From NCBI GenBank assembly GCA_002687665.1, contig NZAX01000103.1, positions 1 through 9,615 on the forward strand: a DNA stretch of 9,615 bases, read 5' to 3'. Origin of the DNA: Flavobacteriaceae bacterium. GTDB lineage: Bacteria > Bacteroidota > Bacteroidia > Flavobacteriales > Flavobacteriaceae. Below the pieces are notes generated by a model that saw nothing but the letters and a program-made list of their open reading frames with translations, searched no databases and had not been told where the DNA came from. Of the stretch, positions 1-6,371 are shown one piece after another. Each line of letters starts with the position of its first letter. Position 1 is the first letter of the stretch. Position numbers and translations under genes: made by a program.

Positions 1-190
1 ATACTTCATCAGACCCAATAGGACGAAACCCATCATTAGAATTTTCAAGCTCCCAAGAGATCCCATTGTATCTCTCTAAAAATGATTCTTTATCTTCTTT
101 TGAACAACTGCTAATCAATAATAAAAATATAAGGATCACCGCCTTTTTAATGATCCCAAAAAAGAATGCGTATTTCAAGTATTTTTTCAT
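1..190 (-). CDS. Lipoprotein, partial (C-terminal part beyond the left edge)
   Basis: The frame opens at an ATG at 188-190 and stays open to the left edge, giving 63 codons of an unfinished gene. The N-terminus starts MKKYLKY and has a long hydrophobic stretch ending in LLLISSC, a good lipobox with Cys29 as the lipidated residue. The next residues are SKEDKES, so a K-E-D triplet begins two residues after the cysteine; in Capnocytophaga a K-(D/E)2 motif there sends lipoproteins to the cell surface. The signal region is longer than usual, with two hydrophobic parts separated by Lys-Lys (residues 15-16), so the true start may lie nearer the second part, although no other ATG is present. The visible mature part is too short to name a family. 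A surface or outer-membrane lipoprotein is well supported; the function is unknown. Confidence 0.75.
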   Translation of the reverse strand, partial: MKKYLKYAFFFGIIKKAVILIFLLLISSCSKEDKESFLERYNGISWELENSNDGFRPIGSDEV

Positions 191-254
191 ATCACTAAAG
201 TAAAATAAATGTAACACATATTAACTAAGATTCAGGATGAGAAAATAGTACAAA

Positions 255-287
255 TAAAAAAACCCTCACTTTAGTTAGGTGAGGGTT
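255..287 (-). terminator. Intrinsic terminator of the His/Asp-rich mini-lipoprotein gene
   Basis: A perfect 9-bp GC-containing stem (261-269 pairs with 279-287; arms AACCCTCAC and GTGAGGGTT) closes a 9-base loop. On the minus strand the stem is followed by a run of seven T (256-262 read as A on the plus strand), so the polarity fits minus-strand termination. It begins 14 bases after the stop codon of the small lipoprotein gene at 302, which supports that gene being a real transcription unit. Confidence 0.85.
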
Positions 288-301
288 AATATGTCTTAAA
301 A

Positions 302-451
302 CTAGACTAAATTAGACTGGTATTCAACAACCAAACTACCATGATCGTGGCCATCATGATCATCATGATCGTGATCATCGTCATCCTTTTCACATGCTAT
401 TGATATTGCCAAAAAAGCCGAAATAAAAAAAATTGATAAATATTTTTTCAT
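302..451 (-). CDS. His/Asp-rich mini-lipoprotein, probably metal-binding and surface-exposed
   Basis: This is a complete 49-residue gene with ATG at 449-451 and TAG at 302-304. Residues 1-19 form a lipoprotein signal peptide (MKKYLSIFF... then ISIA) and Cys20 is the lipidation site. Cys20 is followed by EKDDDD, a very good match to the K-(D/E)2 surface-export signal. Residues 23-38 are almost only Asp and His (six His, eight Asp, two Gly), followed by a short tail SLVVEYQSNLV. Asp/His clusters of this sort are typical of sites that bind Zn, Ni, Co or Cu, so metal binding or buffering at the cell surface is a reasonable inference, not shown. The Asp run could instead serve only as an extended export signal. 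A strong terminator follows and the gene stands alone. No named family is recognised; confidence that it is coding is high because signal, lipobox, export motif and terminator agree. Confidence 0.8.
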   Translation of the reverse strand: MKKYLSIFFISAFLAISIACEKDDDDHDHDDHDGHDHGSLVVEYQSNLV

Positions 452-543
452 AATTTGAATTTAATTTTTGTGAAGGTACAAAAAACTGAACTGTTTTTTT
501 AATCGTTCAATTGAGGTTAGTAATATACTTAGAATAAATTATT

Positions 544-555
544 GGACTTGAGTCC
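544..555. repeat. Short dyad upstream of the PHP-enzyme gene
   Basis: GGACT-TG-AGTCC forms a 5-bp inverted repeat with a 2-base centre, and the flanking TTGG/CCCAA extends the symmetry apart from one extra C. It lies 30 bases before the TTG start at 586, in the divergent space between the mini-lipoprotein and the PHP gene. Size and place would suit an operator, but a single short dyad in an AT-rich genome may be chance. Confidence 0.3.
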
Positions 556-585
556 CAAAATAAACTAATACAATTTAGGTAGAAA

Positions 586-1707
586 TTGATCAAGCAATAT
601 CCAGAAACTACTAAAATAATTGATAAAGTAAAATTTATATTATTCCTTTTTAGTATTAGTTTGAGTATATATTCTCAAGAAAAATCTTTTAAAAATCCGA
701 AAAATACTTTTTTAATAGGCACAGATCTTCATATTCACACTGTTTTTTCCGATGGTTTTGTATGGCCAGATTTAAGGGTTGATGAGGCATTAAGAGAGGG
801 GTTAGATTTAATTTCGATAACTGATCATCTAGAATATCAACCACATAAGACCGATATACCAAATCCAAATAAAAATAGGTCGTTTGAGATTGCAAATAAA
901 TATGCACAAGGCAAAGGTTTAAATGTCGTACTCGGAGCAGAAATTACCAGATCTATGCCTCCGGGACATTTAAATGCAGTTTTTATTAAAGATGCTAATT
1001 CACTTCTTCATAAAGATTCAATTTCTGGAATTATTGAAGCCAACAAGCAAAATGCATTTGTTTTTATAAATCATCCAAACTGGTGGCCTGGAAGACCAAA
1101 TGGAATCGCCAAGTTAGAGCCAATTCATAAAGAGTTGATTAAAAAGAAGTTTATTCACGGGATTGAAGTGGTAAACGTAGGTTTATCGATTGAAGCCCTT
1201 GAAATTGCTATTGAAAATAATCTTACTATTTTGGGAACATCAGACGTTCATGGTATAGCAAATTGGGAGTTTGAACAGTACGGTGGACATAGACCAATGA
1301 CATTTGTCCTTTGTGAGGATAATGATATAAATAGTATAAAAAATGGTCTGTTTAGAGGTAAAACAATGGTTTGGTACAAAGACATAATTATTGGAAAGCC
1401 AGAAAATTTATTACCAGTAATAAATTCAAACTTAGAATTTTCACAACCATTTTACATTAAAAATACCAAAATAGTATTGGTCAATATATCAAATCTGTCC
1501 TCAATACCGTTTATTCTAAATTATAGAGGACAATATACATTACATGAAGACGATAAAGTATTTGTTATTCCACCCAAAGAGTCTATTCAAATAAAGGTTA
1601 AAACTATTGATTTGGTTGAAAAAATAGATATGAATTTTGAAATGCTTAATGCAATTATTGGAAAAGATAAATACCTAAAGTTTTCTAAAATATTAAATAT
1701 TCGCTAG
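586..1707 (+). CDS. Exported PHP-family metal-dependent phosphoesterase
   Basis: The 373-residue protein has a signal peptide: a charged n-region up to Lys16, hydrophobic residues 17-28, and probable cleavage after Ser30 (SIYS then QE). The PHP domain covers about 45-270. Visible metal-site motifs are DLHIHTVFSDG (His49, His51, Asp56), SITDH (His81), GAEIT (Glu119), PGH (His128), INHPNWW (His163) and GTSDVHG (Asp220, His222). All the usual PHP ligands are present, so an active di- or tri-metal phosphoesterase is expected. The C-terminal 100 residues look like a small beta domain. PHP enzymes act on phosphomonoesters, phosphodiesters or DNA ends; export argues for a small scavenged ester, and Sb-PDE-type phosphodiesterases are the closest analogy I can offer. 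The substrate is unknown. Start: a stop codon lies at 580-582 and no ATG precedes the signal peptide, so TTG at 586 is the best start. The neighbouring ribose genes suggest nucleotide or ADP-ribose-like substrates. Confidence 0.85.
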   Translation: MIKQYPETTKIIDKVKFILFLFSISLSIYSQEKSFKNPKNTFLIGTDLHIHTVFSDGFVWPDLRVDEALREGLDLISITDHLEYQPHKTDIPNPNKNRSFEIANKYAQGKGLNVVLGAEITRSMPPGHLNAVFIKDANSLLHKDSISGIIEANKQNAFVFINHPNWWPGRPNGIAKLEPIHKELIKKKFIHGIEVVNVGLSIEALEIAIENNLTILGTSDVHGIANWEFEQYGGHRPMTFVLCEDNDINSIKNGLFRGKTMVWYKDIIIGKPENLLPVINSNLEFSQPFYIKNTKIVLVNISNLSSIPFILNYRGQYTLHEDDKVFVIPPKESIQIKVKTIDLVEKIDMNFEMLNAIIGKDKYLKFSKILNIR

Positions 1708-1837
1708 TTAGAGTAATTGCTGGAATTTTGTTATTCCAACTTATATTGGTTAGTCTCAATTCAATTACTTCAGCTGTCCCTGTTTTTAATAAATTGTAAT
1801 ATAAAAACTCCAAATTGGTGTAAATAAAAACTTTATT
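1685..1837 (-). other. In-frame open tail beyond the stop of the glycohydrolase gene (possible eroded coding sequence)
   Basis: Directly after the TAA that ends the ADP-ribosylglycohydrolase gene, the same minus-strand frame stays open for 50 codons before TAG at 1685-1687, running 20 bases into the antisense of the PHP gene. The conceptual peptide looks protein-like, for example TAEVIELRLTNISWNNKIPA, with alternating hydrophobic residues. By eye the part LTNIS....IP.I resembles the NIS....IP.I stretch in the C-terminal domain of the neighbouring PHP enzyme (residues 300-310). It may be a leftover of an older, longer gene or of a duplicated PHP tail. Chance openness is not excluded. The same stretch contains a 6-bp hairpin (1721-1726 with 1733-1738), too weak and without a T-run to be called a terminator. 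Confidence 0.25.
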
Positions 1838-3181
1838 TTAATTTGTTGTTTTAGGGATATACCAAAGGTTTTTTTCTAGATCAATTCCCCCTCCAAGTTC
1901 CTCTTGAACTACCCTATCAGTGATAAAAACTCCAACATTTGCCATATTTGTGAAGTTATCTATTCCATTTGAGAAGTTCTGCCTTGTTCTATGAATATTA
2001 TAATCTTCAGAAAACTCCCTATTGAAAGCTTTTTCAACACCATGATGACCAATCATAAATCCTATAAGCCCTCCCCAAGTGGCTGTTGGGTTGTCAGAAT
2101 CCCAACCCATAAGAGATCCCAACTTTATAGTTTCTTTTAAATCTCCCTCGCCAGCAAATAAGCTGATTAAACTTGCCGCAAAATTGATTCCAGCTGCAAA
2201 ACATCCATTACACTTCAAATTTCTTGATGTTATATCATAACCATCTTTTTCTTCTACTTGATATCTTATATAAACATTATCTCTAATGGTTTCCCATGGA
2301 AGACTCTCATTGTATTGTTTCTTTACAAAATCATACATTTTTGAGGCATATGAATCATTTGGTAGCTGATCTCTGGATTTATCTGCCATGATTAATAAAT
2401 TTTCTTTAATGCTGAGGTTTGGATTGGAATTAGCCGCTAAAGAATACATAGAAACATAAAATTTTGAAATCCATTCAGCATTAAATCTCGCAGTTGTTTT
2501 AATCGGAAGCTCAGCCATTTCAATAGCAAAGTCTGGTCTTCCAGGTGAGTAAAACCCGAATACTTCTGTTGTTAATTGTGCGTCAATCATGTCAAAATCA
2601 GGGTTTTTAACAGGATCACTTGTTTCTGGCGGAACAATTCCGCTAATCATTAGATCTAGAGCTCTTTGGTTTGAAACCCACAAATAGTTTTGTTCTTCAT
2701 GTTTTATATGTTTTAACCATCCATCGCGAATTTGATTCCCACTTAATTTTGATGTTTTATTCATGTAAAGTAAATGTTGATACATGTATTCAATATCAGT
2801 ATCATCGTCTGCTCCCCACATCCCATCGGTCCCTTCAAAAACAAAATCTATATATCGATCAACCTTATTACTAGGTAAATTCAGTTCATCTTTCTTTCCC
2901 CAATCCTCTCTTGTATAAAAATCCCCTGTCTTAGATTTACCAATATTTCCAATTTTATCATTCTCAGTAACGAGGCCAGTCCAATTTGCAATACATTGTG
3001 CGAGCCAAAATCCTTTGAGTCTATTAAAATAATCATTTCTTGACACAATGATTTCCTTACCAGTAGGGGTATAATTTTTATACTCTAGATTATCATCTTT
3101 AATGATGTTTTGCTTTGAACCTATTTCTGAGGAGCAAGAATTTAAAAAAATTATGACTGAAATTAAAATAAGTTTTTTCAT
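1838..3181 (-). CDS. ADP-ribosylglycohydrolase (DraG-like) family lipoprotein, RusGH-like
   Basis: The 447-residue protein starts with a lipoprotein signal (MKKLILISVIIFLNSC, Cys16 lipidated), so it acts in the periplasm or at the outer membrane. The fold family is shown by FNRLKGFWLAQCIANW (52-67, the N-terminal helix of the family), GADDDTD (123-129, first Mg-binding acidic cluster), and GWDSDNPTATWGGLIG (359-374, second acidic cluster with the following Thr). The family cleaves the N- or O-glycosidic bond to ribose in ADP-ribosyl compounds using two Mg ions, and both metal clusters are intact. In the Bacteroides thetaiotaomicron rus locus a protein of this family (RusGH) works with a ribose transporter and ribokinases, as in this window. 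A role in freeing ribose from nucleosides or ADP-ribose derivatives is therefore inferred; the exact substrate is not known. It is transcribed divergently from the transporter across a 116-base gap, so shared control is likely. The end WYIPKTTN looks like a natural C-terminus, but an open frame continues behind the stop. Confidence 0.9.
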   Translation of the reverse strand: MKKLILISVIIFLNSCSSEIGSKQNIIKDDNLEYKNYTPTGKEIIVSRNDYFNRLKGFWLAQCIANWTGLVTENDKIGNIGKSKTGDFYTREDWGKKDELNLPSNKVDRYIDFVFEGTDGMWGADDDTDIEYMYQHLLYMNKTSKLSGNQIRDGWLKHIKHEEQNYLWVSNQRALDLMISGIVPPETSDPVKNPDFDMIDAQLTTEVFGFYSPGRPDFAIEMAELPIKTTARFNAEWISKFYVSMYSLAANSNPNLSIKENLLIMADKSRDQLPNDSYASKMYDFVKKQYNESLPWETIRDNVYIRYQVEEKDGYDITSRNLKCNGCFAAGINFAASLISLFAGEGDLKETIKLGSLMGWDSDNPTATWGGLIGFMIGHHGVEKAFNREFSEDYNIHRTRQNFSNGIDNFTNMANVGVFITDRVVQEELGGGIDLEKNLWYIPKTTN

Positions 3182-3297
3182 GATTCAAATTTTTAACCTT
3201 TGAATGAATTTATCAATTGATTTTGATTTTCCATAAAAATAAAAAACAAATGATTGAATTGTAATGCTTTTTTTAAATTGAATAAAATTTATTTTCA
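3182..3297. promoter_or_regulatory. Divergent control region between glycohydrolase and transporter genes
   Basis: These 116 bases separate two divergent start codons (3181 minus, 3298 plus), so promoters of both units must lie here or within the gene starts. A 7-bp inverted repeat, ATTCAAA (3183-3189) and TTTGAAT (3199-3205) with a 9-base spacer, sits directly at the glycohydrolase start and could be an operator or a leader hairpin. The plus-strand string AACCTTTG at 3195-3202 resembles the Bacteroidota -7 box TAnnTTTG with one mismatch, but no matching TTG box is found at the right distance. The promoter assignment is therefore open. No Shine-Dalgarno sequence precedes either gene. Confidence 0.45.
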
Positions 3298-4302
3298 ATG
3301 TTTATAATTGACAACTACCCACTCGCAGTATTTTTTTGTATCATAACTATGTTGTGTTGGGGTTCATGGGCCAATACTCAGAAAATGGCTAGTCAACAAT
3401 GGCCATTTCAGCTTTTTTACTGGGACTATACTTTAGGAATTTTACTCATAACATTAATTTTTGCATTTACTCTTGGATCAATTGGTGATGAGGGTAGAAG
3501 CTTTATAATTGATCTTAGGCAGGCCAAAATCGATAATTTGAATTCTGCTTTTTTAGGGGGTGTCATTTTTAATTTTGCTAATTTATTATTGGTAATTGCA
3601 ATAGAAATTGCTGGAATGGCAATTGCTTTTCCAATCGGGATTGGAATTGCATTAGTTTTAGGGGTCTTTACAAACTTTCTAATGCATCCTGAAGGAGATC
3701 CTGTTGTTCTTTTTTGTGGAGTTATACTAGTTACTCTAGCAATAATTATTGATGGGATTGCCTACAAGAAAACATTACAAAATACTAAAGAGAAACCTAT
3801 AAAAGGAATATTATTTTCTGCCGCAGCTGGAGTTGCAATGGGATTTTTTTATAAATATGTTGCTAGTTCAATGACTTCTGATTTTGTTTCACCAGAATCA
3901 GGTAAATTAACCCCATATTCAGCTTTGGTTGTTTTTTCTCTTGGAATATTATTATCTAGTTTTCTTTTCAATACAATAATCATGTATCGTCCATTTTCCG
4001 GTGAAAAGGTTTCCTTTAAAGATTATTTCATTATGGGTACTTTAAAACTTCATTCAATTGGTATACTAGGTGGAGTGATATGGGGGATTGGAATGTCCTT
4101 CAATATAATTGCTTCAGAGCAAGCTGGTCCAGCTATTGCTTATGGTCTTGGTCAGGGGGCTACTTTGGTTGCTGCCATCTGGGGAGTTTTTATTTGGAAT
4201 GAACTTAAGGACCTTCCAAAAAAAAATTATTGGTTAATTCCATCTATGTTTTTTTTATTTATTGCTGGTATAGGTACTATTATAGGTGCAAAATTAATTT
4301 GA
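3298..4302 (+). CDS. Sugar transporter of the GRP/RhaT (drug/metabolite transporter) type, probable ribose uptake
   Basis: The 334-residue protein has ten likely membrane helices, about 7-22, 41-60, 83-102, 105-125, 134-154, 169-188, 207-226, 251-272, 276-300 and 311-331, in the two-times-five layout of the drug/metabolite transporter superfamily. Recognisable features are LCWGSWANTQK (19-29) in the first helix, AFPIGIGIALVLG (110-122), and QAGPAIAYGLGQGATLVAAIWG (275-296, the second-half signature), as in glucose/ribose-uptake and rhamnose symporter relatives. Such proteins move a sugar into the cytoplasm with protons. The next gene, seven bases downstream, is a ribokinase, which makes ribose the best substrate guess and matches RusT in Bacteroides. 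The ATG at 3298 directly precedes the first helix and is well placed. Rhamnose or another pentose remains possible. Confidence 0.85.
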   Translation: MFIIDNYPLAVFFCIITMLCWGSWANTQKMASQQWPFQLFYWDYTLGILLITLIFAFTLGSIGDEGRSFIIDLRQAKIDNLNSAFLGGVIFNFANLLLVIAIEIAGMAIAFPIGIGIALVLGVFTNFLMHPEGDPVVLFCGVILVTLAIIIDGIAYKKTLQNTKEKPIKGILFSAAAGVAMGFFYKYVASSMTSDFVSPESGKLTPYSALVVFSLGILLSSFLFNTIIMYRPFSGEKVSFKDYFIMGTLKLHSIGILGGVIWGIGMSFNIIASEQAGPAIAYGLGQGATLVAAIWGVFIWNELKDLPKKNYWLIPSMFFLFIAGIGTIIGAKLI

Positions 4303-4309
4303 TTAGATT

Positions 4310-5248
4310 ATGAGCTTATTCACAATTGGAAGCAGTAATACTGATTTAGTTATTTATCTTGATCATATTCCTAAAATTGGAGAAACAGTTATTGGTGGTG
4401 AGTCTCAAGTAATATTTGGTGGAAAAGGTGCGAATCAAGCTGTGGCTGCAAAAAAAGCCGGATCTGATGTGAAATTTATTACTCAATTAGGAAATGATAA
4501 TTTTGGAAATGAACTAATTAAATATTTTATTTCACTGGATTTCCCGGAAAAATATTTACTGATAGATAAGAATCAACCCTCCGGTATAGCACAAATTTTT
4601 GTTTCTAAAAAAGGTGAAAACTCTATAGCGGTAGCTTCAGGTTCAAATGCAACACTTTTTTATGATAGAGTAGAGATTTTTCTGGATGAAATTATGAATG
4701 AAGATCTATTATTAATGCAGTTTGAAATCCCCATTAAAACAATTACCTCTATAATTAATTTTTGTTCCAATAAGAAAGTGAGATCAATAATTAATCCTGC
4801 GCCTGCTGCATTATTACCTGATGAGGTCATTAAAAAAATATGGATGATTACACCTAATGAACTAGAGGCAGAATTTCTTACAGGAATATCAGTAATTGAC
4901 AAGAAAAGCACATTGGATGCAGCAAAAAAAATAATTAATAAAGGAGTAGAGCACTGTATTATTACACGTGGTAGAAAAGGAAGCATTTGGCTTAGCAATC
5001 TCGGCGGATATGAGTTCAATGTGCCAGTAGTTAATGCTATTGATACTACCGCTGCTGGAGATGTATTCAATGGATATCTAGCAAATGCAATTTCTGAAAA
5101 TCTTCCGATTGAGAAAGCAATTGCACAGGCCCATGCTGCTGCCTCCTTATCAGTAACTATAAAGGGTGCGCAAACTTCTATTCCTTCAAAAGAGGAGACA
5201 ATTACTTTTTTAAAATATAACCCTATAATTTCAAAAAAAATATACTAA
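4310..5248 (+). CDS. rbsK: Ribokinase (PfkB family)
   Basis: The 312-residue protein matches the usual ribokinase length (about 309 in E. coli). Visible motifs in order are the N-terminal GSSNTDLV (7-14), GGKGANQA (37-44, PfkB signature 1, sugar contact), NPAPA (162-166), TPNE (181-184), TRGRKGS (219-225), DTTAAGDVFNG (245-255, PfkB signature 2 with catalytic Asp251 and the anion hole) and GAQTSIP (286-292). All key residues are intact. The enzyme is cytoplasmic and makes ribose-5-phosphate from ribose and ATP, feeding the pentose phosphate pathway and nucleotide synthesis. It starts seven bases after the transporter stop, so the two are almost certainly one operon. DTTAAGD rather than DTTGAGD, together with GAQ.S.P, favours ribokinase over fructokinase or 2-keto-3-deoxygluconate kinase. 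The 47-base gap to the convergent SDR gene has no convincing terminator hairpin. Confidence 0.93.
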   Translation: MSLFTIGSSNTDLVIYLDHIPKIGETVIGGESQVIFGGKGANQAVAAKKAGSDVKFITQLGNDNFGNELIKYFISLDFPEKYLLIDKNQPSGIAQIFVSKKGENSIAVASGSNATLFYDRVEIFLDEIMNEDLLLMQFEIPIKTITSIINFCSNKKVRSIINPAPAALLPDEVIKKIWMITPNELEAEFLTGISVIDKKSTLDAAKKIINKGVEHCIITRGRKGSIWLSNLGGYEFNVPVVNAIDTTAAGDVFNGYLANAISENLPIEKAIAQAHAAASLSVTIKGAQTSIPSKEETITFLKYNPIISKKIY

Positions 5249-5295
5249 TAACTATTTTTAATTATTTGAAATCCTATTTATTGAAAATTATTTTA

Positions 5296-6081
5296 TTAAA
5301 AAGACCTTAAAACTCCTCCGTCGATTGGGATATTAGTTCCAGTAATATAAGCCGACTGTTCAGATGCCAGAAAACATACTAAATTTGCGTACTCTTCAAC
5401 TTTTCCAAGACGTTTCATAGGTATCATGGATTTAATCTCATTATTAACCTCTGAAATCGTTTTTCCCTGTTGTTTAGCTTTGGCTGTACTTAATTGATTT
5501 AAACGTTCTGTATCAAAAAAACCAGTCAAAATATTATTGATGGTAATGTTAAATTCTGCCATATCAATAGACAGGCTTTTAGCCCAAGTGACCAGGGCTG
5601 CACGCAAACTATTAGACAGCACTAAATTGTTTAAGGGTTCCTTCACCGAGATAGAGGAAACATTGATAACCCGACCCCAACTTTGATTTTTCATATTTCG
5701 AATAGCTAAACTTGTTGTATGTATAGCACATTTGAAAAGTAAATCGAAAGCAGTTTGGTAGTCATTTATTTCTTTTTCCAAGGCTTTACCAGGCGGGGGG
5801 CCTTGTGTATTGTTTACCAAAATATCGATATTATTTTTCTTAAAATAGTCATCAATTTGTATACTAAATCCATTGTAATCGGAAAAGTTAACAATCAAAA
5901 ATTGATGATTTTGACCTTTACTTTGATCTAATTCGTTCACAGCTTTTCTTAATACAGATTCATTTCTTGCCATGAGTGTAACATTTGCTCCAGAACTTGC
6001 CAAACGTTGAGCAATTGCAAGACCAATGCCTTGACTGCTTCCTCCAATAAGTGCATTTTTATTAGTTAAATCAATATTCAT
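5296..6081 (-). CDS. Short-chain dehydrogenase/reductase-like protein lacking the classical catalytic Tyr and Lys
   Basis: The 261-residue protein has the Rossmann layout of SDRs: a nucleotide loop GGSSQGIG (13-20), ARNE (38-41), NNTQGPPPG (90-98, in place of NNAG), VSSISVKEP (141-149, Ser143 the catalytic Ser position) and the C-terminal IPIDGG (251-256). At the place of the usual Tyr-x-x-x-Lys the sequence reads S156-NSL-R160, so both catalytic residues are replaced. This pattern is known from the subgroup of SDRs similar to 3-oxoacyl-ACP reductase that lacks a perfect tetrad, so it is a family trait and not damage. Activity and substrate are unknown. The frame reaches back to an ATG at 6165, but those extra 28 residues match no SDR N-terminus; the ATG at 6079-6081 starts MNIDLTNKNALIGG, directly before the first strand, and is chosen. 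It stands alone, convergent with the ribokinase gene. Confidence 0.85.
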   Translation of the reverse strand: MNIDLTNKNALIGGSSQGIGLAIAQRLASSGANVTLMARNESVLRKAVNELDQSKGQNHQFLIVNFSDYNGFSIQIDDYFKKNNIDILVNNTQGPPPGKALEKEINDYQTAFDLLFKCAIHTTSLAIRNMKNQSWGRVINVSSISVKEPLNNLVLSNSLRAALVTWAKSLSIDMAEFNITINNILTGFFDTERLNQLSTAKAKQQGKTISEVNNEIKSMIPMKRLGKVEEYANLVCFLASEQSAYITGTNIPIDGGVLRSF

Positions 6082-6240
6082 ATTACAAAAACCATGAAAG
6101 TCTAGTTGACAAAATGATGATATATAATTAAGACCGAAATTAATCCTTTGATCCACCCAAGCCATTCGCTCAACCTTGGATTATTATCTCCCCAATTTCA
6201 TTTTCTCTCTAAAAATGTTTTTAAAAATCCTATCATCTAA

Positions 6241-6290
6241 AGATATGAAATTCGCCATATCTCATTCCCTTTTTTATCATATACGATATG
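6241..6290. repeat. Cluster of GATATG/CATATC inverted repeats upstream of the SDR gene
   Basis: A perfect 7-bp inverted repeat, AGATATG (6241-6247) and CATATCT (6256-6262) with an 8-base spacer, is followed 15 bases on by CATAT-ACG-ATATG (6278-6290). The same half-site thus occurs four times in 50 bases. It lies 160-210 bases before the SDR start. The minus-strand string TATCTTTA at 6238-6245 resembles a Bacteroidota -7 box (TAnnTTTG) with one mismatch and would overlap the first repeat. A regulator-binding region for the SDR gene is plausible but unproven. Confidence 0.4.
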
Positions 6291-6314
6291 CAGCTACCCA
6301 CTGCTCGGTGGCTG
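6291..6314. repeat. GC-rich stem-loop next to the GATATG repeats
   Basis: CAGCTACC (6291-6298) pairs with GGTGGCTG (6307-6314) over 8 bp including one G-U pair, with an 8-base loop. It is notably GC-rich compared with its surroundings. No T-run follows on either strand, so it is not a standard terminator. It sits in the roughly 285-base space between the stop of the exported 215-residue gene and the SDR start, on what would be the leader side of the SDR transcript. Confidence 0.4.
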
Positions 6315-6339
6315 AGTACTAGTTTTACTGTGCCACAAA

Positions 6340-6371
6340 TTTTAAAGTAATTAGTTTACAAAACTTTAAAA
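6340..6371 (-). terminator. AT-rich stem-loop at the end of the exported 215-residue gene
   Basis: TTTTAAAGT (6340-6348) and ACTTTAAAA (6363-6371) form a perfect 9-bp stem with a 14-base loop, overlapping the stop codon at 6366-6368. The place is right for a minus-strand terminator, but the stem has only one G-C pair and just a short T-run follows, so strength is doubtful. Confidence 0.3.

Noticed and set aside
471..478. Minus-strand TACCTTCA as -7 promoter box of the mini-lipoprotein
   Set aside because: It matches only four of the six fixed bases of TAnnTTTG and has no TTG box at the right distance.
548..578. TTG-N18-TACAATTTA as promoter of the PHP gene
   Set aside because: The -7 box has an inserted base, and the implied transcript start would fall almost on the TTG start codon.
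1721..1738. Hairpin TGGAAT/ATTCCA as terminator between the convergent PHP and glycohydrolase genes
   Set aside because: The stem is only 6 bp with two G-C pairs and no T-run follows on either strand.
4660..5070. Long open frame antisense to the ribokinase gene
   Set aside because: It is fully inside the well-supported rbsK gene on the other strand and matches no family.
6082..6165. N-terminal extension of the SDR protein to an upstream ATG
   Set aside because: The 28 residues do not resemble an SDR N-terminus; the inner ATG sits right before the first Rossmann strand.
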